Source: Sphingomonas sp. GC_Shp_5
GTDB taxonomy: Bacteria; Pseudomonadota; Alphaproteobacteria; Sphingomonadales; Sphingomonadaceae
Reading direction: 5' to 3'
Assembly: GCF_026540855.1 (NCBI RefSeq)
Contig: NZ_JALNUP010000027.1
Coordinates: forward strand, 1 to 49,272
Length of the DNA stretch: 49,272 nucleotides
This document shows, one piece after another, positions 18,119 to 26,335 of this stretch. Every line of letters starts with the position of its first letter. Within the stretch, counting starts at the first letter, position 1. The position numbers and the translations under genes are program-made. The notes below the pieces were generated by a model that worked only from the letters and a program-made list of their open reading frames with translations, was not told the origin of the DNA and did no database searches.

Positions 18119-20220
18119 CTACGGGCTCGCGACGATGCCCGGCGCGGCGTAATGGGCGAGCGCCATCACCGTCATCTGCAGGTTCACCGTGATCGGCGAC
18201 GGGATGATGCTGGCATCGGTGATCCACAGCCGGTCGATGCCGTGGACCCGCATCTCCATGTCGACCACGCCCTGGGCCGGGCTGGCGTGGAGGACGTTGC
18301 CGCCCTGCAGGTGCGCGGTGGTGATCTTGAGATATTGCAGCGGGCCGACCGCGCCGAAATAGGCGTCGAGATCGTCCGCGCAGGTTGCCCCTCTTGCATC
18401 GAACCGGCTCGAGCCGACACGGGTGGCGCCCGCCGCGAACATCGCCTTGCCCGCCGCCTTCATGCCCAATGTCAGCCGATACCAGTCGTCGTCGTCGAGC
18501 TTGTAGGAGATGGTGTAGCCGCTCGCCGACCAATCGGCGTTGATGCTGCCGTAGGCGTTGGCGCCGATCACCGGCACCGCCACCGCGATCCGGTTGTAGT
18601 TGTTGAGCAGGCCCATGAAGGCGCTACCCCATTGCGCCGCTTCCATGCCGATCGTCGCGGGCGGGCCGAACGCGGTCTCGATCACCATCCGCTCGCGCGG
18701 CATCTCGATCGCATAGCCCACCTGGATGCCGCGCGCGCCATATTGGTCGGTCGGGAATTCGCCGAACACCGGCGTCCCCATGTTGCCCGAAAAGCGCTTG
18801 CCGACGGTGCGCACCCCGGGCAGCGCGCCGGAAAAGCCGCTGCGGCGCAGGATCTTGGTGGAGGCGAAGGCGCCGGCGGCGAGCACGATCTTGTCGGCTT
18901 CCACCAATCGCCGGTGCCGTCGCCGTCGACGACATGCGCACCCCGGCAACGCTGCGCGCCTGGCGGCCCCTCGAGCTCGAGCTTGAGCACATGCGCGTCG
19001 GGCACCAGCAGCCCGCCCGCCTTTACCACCGCGGGCAGCGTGGTCTCGTTCATCGATTACTTGGCGGCATAGCGGCAGCCCGAGTTGCAGCGCCCGCAGC
19101 CGATGCAGTTGAGCGTGTTGATGGTCACGTCCACCGCCTGATGGCCGGTGCGCGCAAACCCATCGCGCAGCGTTTCGGCCATCGGCGCCATCACCACCGG
19201 CCTCGCCGGGCCGGCATGGATCAGCGCGAGCATCGCATCGTAGCTGCGGTTGAGCCGCGGCCAATCGAGCGACACGCCGAACCGCTCCCAGCGCTTGACC
19301 AGCACCTCATCCCACCAGAAGCCCGCTGGCTTCCACGCCACCGCATTGTTGACCAGCGTGCCGCCGCCGACGGTGCGGGCTTGGACAAAGGTGGAGCATT
19401 GGTCGGCAGACAGCGTGAAGCCGCCATTCATGTAGATCGTCGACGCCGCCTGCATCAGGTGATCGGGGAGCTCGTCATTGGCCACCAGCGGCCCCGATTC
19501 GACCATCACGATCCGCGCCGACGGGTCCGCCTGCTGGATGAAATAGGCCGCGGTCGAGCCGCCCGCGCCCGATCCGATCACCAGATAGGTGACCACGCCC
19601 GCGGGCTTGGCGGCGACATCGGCAAGCCGCGCCCGGCGCTCCACAAGCAGCGTGGACGCCGCCGATCGTGCCGGCTGCGCGAGATCCGGGCCGCTCGGCG
19701 GCGTCCAGCTGCGCTGCTGGTAGCGCTCATAGTCCAGCCCGCGCCAGGTTTCGTCGAGGTCAAGATAGGCACCGGTGATCAGCGTCTTCACCACGCCGAC
19801 GACGATGATGCTCTTGATCGGCAGATCCTCCTCCGCCGCGGCCTGCTCGCCGAGCCGCGTGAACATCCGGTCCACCACCCTCGTGCGCCGGGCGCGGCTG
19901 CTGAAGCAGAAGCCGATCCGCGCCACCTGGCTCCACACCGGCACCAGCAGAAACAGCAGCGTCCGCCAGAAAGGCGAGTAAGGCAGCCGCCGCGGCACCC
20001 ACAAGGGGAGCGCGAGGACGCTCAGCGCCGCCTGGATGAACACCGCATTGGTCATCAGCCCGAGCAGCCGATCAAGCTCGCGGATCACCGCGCGGCCATC
20101 GGGATCAAGGTCGGGATTGCCGGGATTGGGGCCGATCAGCGCCGGCGCAAACCGCACCAGGAACGGGCGATTGGCGCGCCAGTAGAGCCACAACAGCTTG
20201 CCGATCAGCCACTCAGCCAT
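18119..20220 (-). pseudogene. GMC flavoprotein, long-chain-alcohol-oxidase-like, with a nonsense codon and a frameshift
   Basis: The region encodes ~700 residues of a glucose-methanol-choline oxidoreductase of the membrane-associated long-chain alcohol oxidase type. It has a hydrophobic N-terminal part, FAD loop YLVIGSGAGGS (~212-222), ARTVGGGTLVNNAV, and a C-terminal block with RLWITDASIIPSPITVN. It is not intact. After CIGCGRCNSGCRYAAK (372-387) there is an in-frame TAA at 19059-19057, after which the same frame continues SMNETTLPAVVKAGG; relatives usually read KQSMNE, so CAA/CAG to TAA is likely. Near 18900-18910 the reading switches frame from HVVDGDGTGD to LVEADKIVLAAGAF. The start at 20220 is the best internal Met; the frame is open to 20313. 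It would interconvert long-chain alcohol and aldehyde if functional. Confidence 0.85.
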
Positions 20221-20349
20221 CGACCGAGCCGCGCCCGGCCACGCTGCCTCCCGTCGTGATGGTGAGCATAGGATCTCCCTCCGCACGAGCCGTTCGCTCG
20301 CGCGTCGCTGCATTGCTGGTGTTGGAGCGGTCGGGCGGCGGCGCGGCGC

Positions 20350-21111
20350 CTACCGTTGGCGCCCGGCCAGATCGTCTACCGCCGCGCCGACTCTGGCGCC
20401 GGCTTCGCCGACCTGATCCTGCGCGTCACGTTGGTCGGTCTGGTCGCGTGGCCCGTCCGGCTGCCGATCCCGGCGGCCGCGCGCGCGCTTCGCCTGCCGC
20501 GGGTTGGTGTCGCGGCGACCGACGCTGTCGTCGAGCTCGGCGCTCTCGTCGAGCGCGGCATCAAATTCATCCTGGAACCGCCGGCTGGAGCGCGCGGTGA
20601 CGCTCGCCGCCTCCGCAAACGCGTCGGACAAGGAGTGGGTGACGTCGGCAACATCGCCGCCGACATCGCCCACCGCGTCGCGCCGCCGGCCCTGCCGGGG
20701 TGTCCGGCGATAGTCGTCGTTGTCCTCGTCGTCGTCCGCATAGCTGCGCAGGCGCGTACCGCGATCATCGTCCTCGTCGCGGTAATCGTCATCATAAGCG
20801 GCGGAGCGCCGCGGCCGCACATCGCCGACCAGATCGAGCGCGATATTGCCGACGATGGTGACGATGCCTTTGAACGCCTCGGCGTTTGACGCGCTCCACG
20901 CGCGGACCAGGGCATTGACGTCATTGGCAACGCGATCGGCGACGCGGTCGGCCGATTGGACGTTGTCGCTGAGCCTGCCGCCGCGGTCGCGGATCCGCCG
21001 ACGCGGCTCGCGGCGATCGGTATCGCGTGCCCGGCGGAGCAGCCGGTCCCGCTCCTGGCGGTCGCGCAGATTGGTGTCGTCGGTGCCGGCGTAATCGGTG
21101 TTATCGACCAT
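20350..21111 (-). CDS. Asp/Arg-rich low-complexity protein of unknown function
   Basis: A 253-aa, strongly charged protein with an AGAAGGA ribosome site before the ATG. It is mostly hydrophilic. The N-terminal third is rich in RDR and RRR tracts, the middle contains DDDYRDEDDDRG and YADDDEDNDDYRR, and the C-terminus is rich in RG, DQ and Q. One moderately hydrophobic helix (ALVRAWSASNAEAFKGIVTIVGNIALDL, broken by charged flanks) may be amphipathic. No domain is recognised. It is transcribed away from the ABC1 kinase gene, with 197 bp between the two starts, and 129 bp upstream of the broken GMC gene on the same strand. GC-rich DNA favours chance frames of this composition, but the ribosome site and lack of an overlapping alternative support a real gene. 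Confidence 0.55.
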   Translation of the reverse strand: MVDNTDYAGTDDTNLRDRQERDRLLRRARDTDRREPRRRIRDRGGRLSDNVQSADRVADRVANDVNALVRAWSASNAEAFKGIVTIVGNIALDLVGDVRPRRSAAYDDDYRDEDDDRGTRLRSYADDDEDNDDYRRTPRQGRRRDAVGDVGGDVADVTHSLSDAFAEAASVTARSSRRFQDEFDAALDESAELDDSVGRRDTNPRQAKRARGRRDRQPDGPRDQTDQRDAQDQVGEAGARVGAAVDDLAGRQR

Positions 21112-21308
21112 GTCCCGTCCTTCTCGTCTGGAGAATCATCGACGTCGCCAAGATGATTGATAATGATCGGCAGCAAAAGCCTCGACGTGGTCCGTCATCC
21201 TGTTTTCTGGCCCGAAACGGAGAGGACGACCTCCAGATCGGATGCTTCGGATCCGTCTCTCCAGCGCAATTGCTGCTATGCCGATCGCCTGATCGGGAGG
21301 CGGGGATC

Positions 21309-22901
21309 TTGGGCGCGGTGCGCATGTTCTTGACGGTGATGCGAATGGGGCTGCTGCTGGCGGCGCTATGCTTGATCGGGCTGCTCGCGCCGGTGCGATC
21401 CCCCGCCCTCACCCGCCGCACGGTCCGCAGGCTGCTGGAACGCGGCGGCGTCACCACCATCAAGATCGGCCAGTATCTCGCGATCCGGCGCGATCTCTTC
21501 TCCGCCGAGATGTGCGCCGAACTCGCACGGCTGTTCGACGCGGTGCCGCCGATGGCGCCCGCGACGGTGCGTCGGATCATCGAACGCGAACTCGACGGGC
21601 CAGTCGACCGCTTTTTCGCGTCCATCGACTGGACGCCGATCGGCGCCGCCTCGATCGCCCAGGTCCATCGTGCCCACACCCGATCCGGCGCCATGGTCGC
21701 GGTGAAGGTGCAGCGTCCCGGTCTGGAGGCGCGCCTCGCCGCCGACTTCGGGCTGTTGCACCAGCTCGCGCGGATTGGCGACGGCCTGGCGCTGTTCGGC
21801 GGAGTGAAGGTCGCCGAGCTCGTCGCCGAGATCTCCACCTTCACGCGCCGCGAGGTCGATTTCCGCGCCGAGGGGCGGACGGCCGAACGCATCGCCGCCG
21901 ATCCCGGCCGCGGCGTCCATGTCCCCGCGATCATCTGGCCGCTCTGCACCCGGCGGCTGCTGGTGATGGAATTCATCGAGGCGGTGCCGCTCGCGCGCGC
22001 GGTGGCGCTCGCGGAAGCGGGCGACGACCGGGCGTTCGCCGCCATCGCGCCGGGCATCGCCACCGCCACCATCGTCGCCGCGCTGGCCCGCGCGTTCCTG
22101 CGGCAATTGTTCGTCACCGGCCTGTTCCACGGCGATCCGCACCCCGCCAACGTGCTGATCCGGCGCGACGGCGGCATCGCTCTGATCGATTTCGGGATCT
22201 TTGGCGAACTCGGCCCCGCCGACCGCGCCTTGCTGACCGGCTATGTCGAGCATCTCGCGCTGGGTCGCTTTGACGCCGCGTTCGACTGCTACCGGCACCT
22301 GGTACATTTCGGGCCGCGCACCGACCCCACGGCGTTCCGGCATGACGCAGTCGCGGTGCTCGCCGCTTGGCATGCCGCCGCCACCGATCCGTCGACCCCG
22401 GTGGAACTGCAACTGACCGCGCGCTATCAGGGAATCATGTTCGCGGTGATGCGTGAGCATGGGGTGCGGATGGGAACTCAGCATCTGCTGTTCTGGCGCG
22501 CATTGGGGATGCTCGATTCCACGGCTCATCGCCTGCCGGGCGATTTCAACCTGCTCGCCGCCATTCGCCATTACTTTGCCGCGCGTCGGCCCGCGCTCAC
22601 CACCCGCGCCGTGCGCGCCGGCGCCGATGCGATCGTCCATGCACGATGGCTGCTGCCGGACGCGATCGATGCCGTCGCCACCATCGGCCGCGAGCCGATC
22701 CGGACCGATGACGCCATCTCATCCGCCGACCGGCGTGAGGATGCCAGGATCGTGCGGACGATCTCGCTGATATTGGTAAGCCTCGCACTCGCGCTGCACG
22801 CTGCCGCGCTCGCGCCGCTGACGATGCTGTGGCCGGTGGCCGCTACGCTCGCCGTGATCGCGCTCGCGATCGGCGCTGCGGGAAGCCGGCGTGCCGCCTG
22901 A
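21309..22901 (+). CDS. ABC1/UbiB/AarF family atypical kinase
   Basis: A ~530-aa ABC1-family protein kinase-like ATPase with an N-terminal membrane segment and two C-terminal ones. All signature elements are present: KIGQ (52-55) within TTIKIGQYLAIRRDLF, the Ala-rich loop IGAASIAQVHRA, Lys133 in VKVQRPG, HGDPHPANV from residue 274 and DFG from 294. In this family the N-terminal KxGQ helix replaces substrate access, and members support ubiquinone or other lipid metabolism. The TTG at 21309 is chosen because GGGAGG (21295-21300) lies 8 nt before it; ATG 21324 is the alternative, five codons downstream. It overlaps the next gene by 11 bp. It is not next to ubiquinone genes, so its target may be another isoprenoid or lipid process. 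Confidence 0.9.
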   Translation: MGAVRMFLTVMRMGLLLAALCLIGLLAPVRSPALTRRTVRRLLERGGVTTIKIGQYLAIRRDLFSAEMCAELARLFDAVPPMAPATVRRIIERELDGPVDRFFASIDWTPIGAASIAQVHRAHTRSGAMVAVKVQRPGLEARLAADFGLLHQLARIGDGLALFGGVKVAELVAEISTFTRREVDFRAEGRTAERIAADPGRGVHVPAIIWPLCTRRLLVMEFIEAVPLARAVALAEAGDDRAFAAIAPGIATATIVAALARAFLRQLFVTGLFHGDPHPANVLIRRDGGIALIDFGIFGELGPADRALLTGYVEHLALGRFDAAFDCYRHLVHFGPRTDPTAFRHDAVAVLAAWHAAATDPSTPVELQLTARYQGIMFAVMREHGVRMGTQHLLFWRALGMLDSTAHRLPGDFNLLAAIRHYFAARRPALTTRAVRAGADAIVHARWLLPDAIDAVATIGREPIRTDDAISSADRREDARIVRTISLILVSLALALHAAALAPLTMLWPVAATLAVIALAIGAAGSRRAA

Positions 22902-24399
22902 CCCGGGCGACGCCATGGCGGCGCTGGCGCGGATGGGCGACGGCGCGATCCGTGCCGCGCAACTGATGGCGTTGCGCCGAGACCTGTTCGCCCCTCCCGT
23001 CGCCGACGCGCTGTCGCTGCTGCCGCCCAATCGATTGGCACCGCCGGCCGAGGCAGTCTCGATCATGGCACGCGAAGGCGGCAAGACCCGCGCGGCGGTG
23101 GTCGGCAGCTGGCTGCCGGTCAGCGAACCGAGCCCGCTCGCCTGGACCACCCGTGGCTTCGAGGCGCACCGCGAGGTCCGGGTCCGCGTCACGCTGCCGA
23201 CGGCCGCCCCCGATGCCGCTGTCATCGCCGCCGCGATCCGGCTGGCGCTGCCGCTGATCGCCTCCCCCGATCGCGAGGCCGCGCGCCGCTCGCTCCACGA
23301 CGACCTCACCCGCTGGCTGGCCGCCGAACTCGACGCTCCCGCGCAGCATGTCCGCCTTGCGCGCTGGCGCCGCCAGGCGCTGGCCCGCACCGGCACGATC
23401 GTTGCGCGACCGCTGGATAGCTGGACGGCACCACACCTCATCGGGATCGCCCGACTTCCGGCCTTGCCGCTGCCGCAGGTCGTGGCGCTGGCGGCCGGCG
23501 GCAACGAGGCGACGCTCGACGCGCACGACATTGATGCCGCCGCCACCGCACGGCGCCTGATCGAGGCCGCACTCGAGCAGGTCATGGTGTTCGGATCGGT
23601 GCCGATTGAACCGCGGCTTGACCATCTCGGCGTTCTCGCCGGTGATCGGATAGCCAGGATCGACATCGGCGGCGTCGAAGCGCTGTCGAAGGGGCTCCGC
23701 CGAGCAATCAACGGAGTCGCGCGCGCGGCGATCGCCCGCGACGCCGGGCTGGTCGCGGCCCGGCTCGCAGCGCTGCTCACGCCTTGCGATGCTGCCGATC
23801 ATGCAGCGCTGGTGACGCGGCTCGACCGGGTCATCCAGCGGCTCGACGACGACGACGATGTTCGGGCGAGTCCCGCGCGTCTGCTCGACGACGGCCTGGC
23901 CGCGGTGCGGGCGAGCGGCTTTGCCGTTGCCGCGGACCTGCTCGCGCTCGGTCGCTGGCTCGCTGCCATGGCCACGGCAGCAGCGACGATCGATCACGCG
24001 GTCGACATCGGCGATGTCGCGCGCCGCTTCATGCTCCGGCGGGAACTGGAAGAAGCGGTCGCGCTGCCCGACAGCCTGGAAGCCGCGCAGCGGGTGCTCG
24101 CGGTGGTCGCGCCGCTCGAGACGCTGCCGGGGCGGCTGGATCGCCTGGTCGCCGATGCGGCGAGCGGCACCTATCGGCTGCCGGTCGAACAGCATCGCGC
24201 CGCCGTGGATCGACAGCTGCGCCTCGCCCAGGCGCGGCTGGTGGCGGTCGCGATCGGCTGGACGGGCATCGCGTTGCTGCTGCTCGTCGCTGCCGGCCTG
24301 CCCGCCGGCCCGTTGCGCACCGGCCTGACCGGGCTGCTCTGGGCTGGCGCGGCAGTGGCCGCCGGGCTCTTTCTGGCATTGTGGAGGCGGACCGCATGA
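22891..24399 (+). CDS. Degenerate ABC1-like pseudokinase
   Basis: A 502-aa protein that I read as a divergent paralogue of the preceding ABC1 kinase. The N-terminal helix matches in spacing and content: AQLMALRRDLFAPPV here against GQYLAIRRDLFSAEM there, followed in both by a PP and an I-x-x-E helix. Later blocks also align, for example PQVVALAAGGNEATLDA with ARAVALAEAGDDRAFAA. The active-site residues are gone: KxGQ reads RAAQ (21-24), the HGDPHPAN catalytic loop reads GSVPIEPRLDHLG (235-247) and DFG reads DIGG (258-261). Two hydrophobic segments end the protein, as in the kinase. The GTG start overlaps the kinase stop; ATG 22915 is an alternative. A scaffolding or regulatory partner of the kinase is inference. 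Confidence 0.7.
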   Translation: MPPDPGDAMAALARMGDGAIRAAQLMALRRDLFAPPVADALSLLPPNRLAPPAEAVSIMAREGGKTRAAVVGSWLPVSEPSPLAWTTRGFEAHREVRVRVTLPTAAPDAAVIAAAIRLALPLIASPDREAARRSLHDDLTRWLAAELDAPAQHVRLARWRRQALARTGTIVARPLDSWTAPHLIGIARLPALPLPQVVALAAGGNEATLDAHDIDAAATARRLIEAALEQVMVFGSVPIEPRLDHLGVLAGDRIARIDIGGVEALSKGLRRAINGVARAAIARDAGLVAARLAALLTPCDAADHAALVTRLDRVIQRLDDDDDVRASPARLLDDGLAAVRASGFAVAADLLALGRWLAAMATAAATIDHAVDIGDVARRFMLRRELEEAVALPDSLEAAQRVLAVVAPLETLPGRLDRLVADAASGTYRLPVEQHRAAVDRQLRLAQARLVAVAIGWTGIALLLLVAAGLPAGPLRTGLTGLLWAGAAVAAGLFLALWRRTA

Positions 24400-25376
24400 C
24401 GCGCCTGGGCGACACCATCCGGGTTACGGAGCGGCTGACGAGCGGCACGGCCGCCGCGCTGTTCCGCGCCGCCTCGCTCGCGCTGGCCGGCGCCGGCTCG
24501 TCCGAAGACGGGTCGCTATCCCCTGCCCTGCGGGCGCGTCTGCAGCGCGACGCCGCCGAGGCGCGCGCGCTCTACGACACGCTGGCGGAGGCCAAGGGGC
24601 TGAGCGGCGCGCTCCATGCGGTCGCCGTGCTCGCCCGTGGCGGCAGCGACCGCATCCTTGCGATCGCGGCGCTGGTCGATCTGCTTGCCGACGAGGCCGA
24701 GCGGCGCGGCGGCACCCGCACCGGCCGTGGCGCCTACAAGCGCCAGCAGGTCAAGGCGGCGCTGCTCTATGCGGTGCGGCGCGGCGGCTATACCATCCCG
24801 TTGGTGCCATCGTTTCTCGAGCCGGTGATCTTCTCGATCGGCGCCGACCTGCTGATCGACTTCACCGTCGCGCACATCAACGCGCAGCAACTGTGGACGT
24901 CCGGGCTGACGCCGACGCCAATCGGCCTGTGGTCGCGGTTCATGGCGCCGCTGCTGCTCGGGATCCGCACCGTGTTCCTGCGGACCTCGGAACTGCTCGC
25001 CGGGCTTGCCTGGTCGCTGATCCTTGCCGCCAATCAGCTTTCCCCGGCGGCGCGGGCGGCGGTCAACCGCGCCGTCGACTCGGATGCCGCCGCCATCGGC
25101 GCCTTGGTATCGCTGCGGGGTTTCCTCGAGGCCAATCCGCGCTTCGTCACCGGCGCCGCCGCGCTGTTCGGGATCGCCACCCGCCAGGCGGAGGCGTTGA
25201 CCGGGCTCAGCGGGCCGGAAAAGCAGGCCTATGTGCGCGAGCTGGTCATGATCGTGCTCGAGCAGCAGGGCATCGTCGGCCAGTCGCCACTGCTCGACCG
25301 GATCATCGAGACGGTGGTCACGATCGGCATCGACGCCACCGTTGCCTTGTTCAACCGGCGCGGGCTGTTCAGCTGA
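24396..25376 (+). CDS. Conserved-looking protein of unknown function, third gene of the ABC1 set
   Basis: The 326-aa product is not recognised. The ATG overlaps the pseudokinase stop (ATGA) and has a clean GGAGG 8 nt upstream, so it is certainly translated with the two genes before it. It begins with an alanine-rich helical region (RLTSGTAAALFRAASLALAG). A basic stretch (YKRQQVKAALLYAVRRGGY) leads into a hydrophobic segment (IPLVPSFLEPVIFSIGADLL), and a second lies near residues 185-210 (APLLLGIRTVFLRTSELLAG and following). No catalytic motif is visible. A membrane-associated role with the kinase pair is likely from context only. It overlaps the convergent LysR gene by 8 bp. Confidence 0.75.
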   Translation: MTRLGDTIRVTERLTSGTAAALFRAASLALAGAGSSEDGSLSPALRARLQRDAAEARALYDTLAEAKGLSGALHAVAVLARGGSDRILAIAALVDLLADEAERRGGTRTGRGAYKRQQVKAALLYAVRRGGYTIPLVPSFLEPVIFSIGADLLIDFTVAHINAQQLWTSGLTPTPIGLWSRFMAPLLLGIRTVFLRTSELLAGLAWSLILAANQLSPAARAAVNRAVDSDAAAIGALVSLRGFLEANPRFVTGAAALFGIATRQAEALTGLSGPEKQAYVRELVMIVLEQQGIVGQSPLLDRIIETVVTIGIDATVALFNRRGLFS

Positions 25377-26244
25377 CCGCGCCGGCTTCAATCGCGGCGA
25401 CTAGCGCGGCGATCGTCGGGCCCTCGCGCAAGGCAGCCGCGTCGACGTGGCGGGCATAAGCAAGGCCGATGGTGCGGCTGAAGCCGAAGCCGTCGAGCGG
25501 CCGGCGGATCATGCCGGGGTGGCGAAAGCAATCGGGCATCACCGTCACCGCGAGGCCCGCAGCGACGTAGCCCATCGCGCGATCGTCGCTGTTGGTCCGC
25601 GCCGGGAAGAAGGGCCGCACGCCGCGCGCGGTGAAGAAGCGACTGGTCTCCGACAGCAACTCGCAATGGCGGCGCACGATCATCGGATCGTTGACCAGAT
25701 CCTCGGCGCGGATCGTTGACCCGCCCGCCAGCGGATGGGTAGCCGGCAGCGCCAGGCCATAGCCTTCGGTGAGCAGCGGCTGATGACGATCGTCATGCTC
25801 TCGCAGGATCATCAGTGCCGCATCCAAACGGCCACGCGCCAGCCGTTCGCGCAAGACGCTGTCCTTGCCCTCGACGATCTCGACGCGATCGGAAGAGCCG
25901 GAAGCATGAAGCGCACCGAGCCATGCCTCGATCCAGCGTCCTGGCACCGTTGACAATACGCCCAGCCGCAGGCTGCGCCGCTCCGCGGCGCCGGGGACGT
26001 CCCGCTCCGCCGCCGCAAACCCGGCCTCGATCGCCCGGGCATGACCCGCAAGACGCGCCCCCGCCTCGGTCAGCTCGACCCGTCGATTGGTACGCAGGAA
26101 CAGCGGATGGCTAAGCATCGCCTCGAGCTTGGCGATGCCGACGGACAAGGTCGGCTGCGACACGTTGCAGGCCGCCGCGGCGCGCGAGAAGTTGCCATGG
26201 TCGACCACGGCGAGAAAATAGCGGAGCAGATAACGGTCGATCAT
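25369..26244 (-). CDS. LysR-family transcriptional regulator
   Basis: A 291-aa LysR regulator. The winged-helix N-terminus is typical (RYFLAVVDHGNFSRAAAACNVSQPTLSVGIAKLEAML, read across residues ~8-45), followed by the linker helix and a periplasmic-binding-protein-like effector domain. It is divergent from the leucine-degradation operon starting 92 bp away. Its start codon lies inside a perfect 21-bp palindrome (26240-26260), so it probably represses itself. Control of isovaleryl-CoA dehydrogenase and downstream genes is the obvious inference, with a branched-chain acyl-CoA or keto-acid as possible effector. Confidence 0.92.
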   Translation of the reverse strand: MIDRYLLRYFLAVVDHGNFSRAAAACNVSQPTLSVGIAKLEAMLSHPLFLRTNRRVELTEAGARLAGHARAIEAGFAAAERDVPGAAERRSLRLGVLSTVPGRWIEAWLGALHASGSSDRVEIVEGKDSVLRERLARGRLDAALMILREHDDRHQPLLTEGYGLALPATHPLAGGSTIRAEDLVNDPMIVRRHCELLSETSRFFTARGVRPFFPARTNSDDRAMGYVAAGLAVTVMPDCFRHPGMIRRPLDGFGFSRTIGLAYARHVDAAALREGPTIAALVAAIEAGAVS

Positions 26245-26260
26245 AGACAGCTTCTATGAT
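26240..26260. promoter_or_regulatory. Perfect palindromic LysR operator
   Basis: ATCATAGA and TCTATGAT form perfect 8-bp arms around a 5-bp spacer (CAGCT). The core ATAGA-N5-TCTAT satisfies the LysR-type T-N11-A rule. The left arm contains the complement of the LysR start codon (26242-26244), so binding would block the regulator's own translation start region, while the operon start is 76 bp to the right. Confidence 0.75.
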
Positions 26261-26335
26261 GTGAGGCGCGCGGTTTCAATTTTGCGCAGGGCCAGGCGGG
26301 GGCTATGGGCAGACGCAACAACAAGGAGAGGCTGG

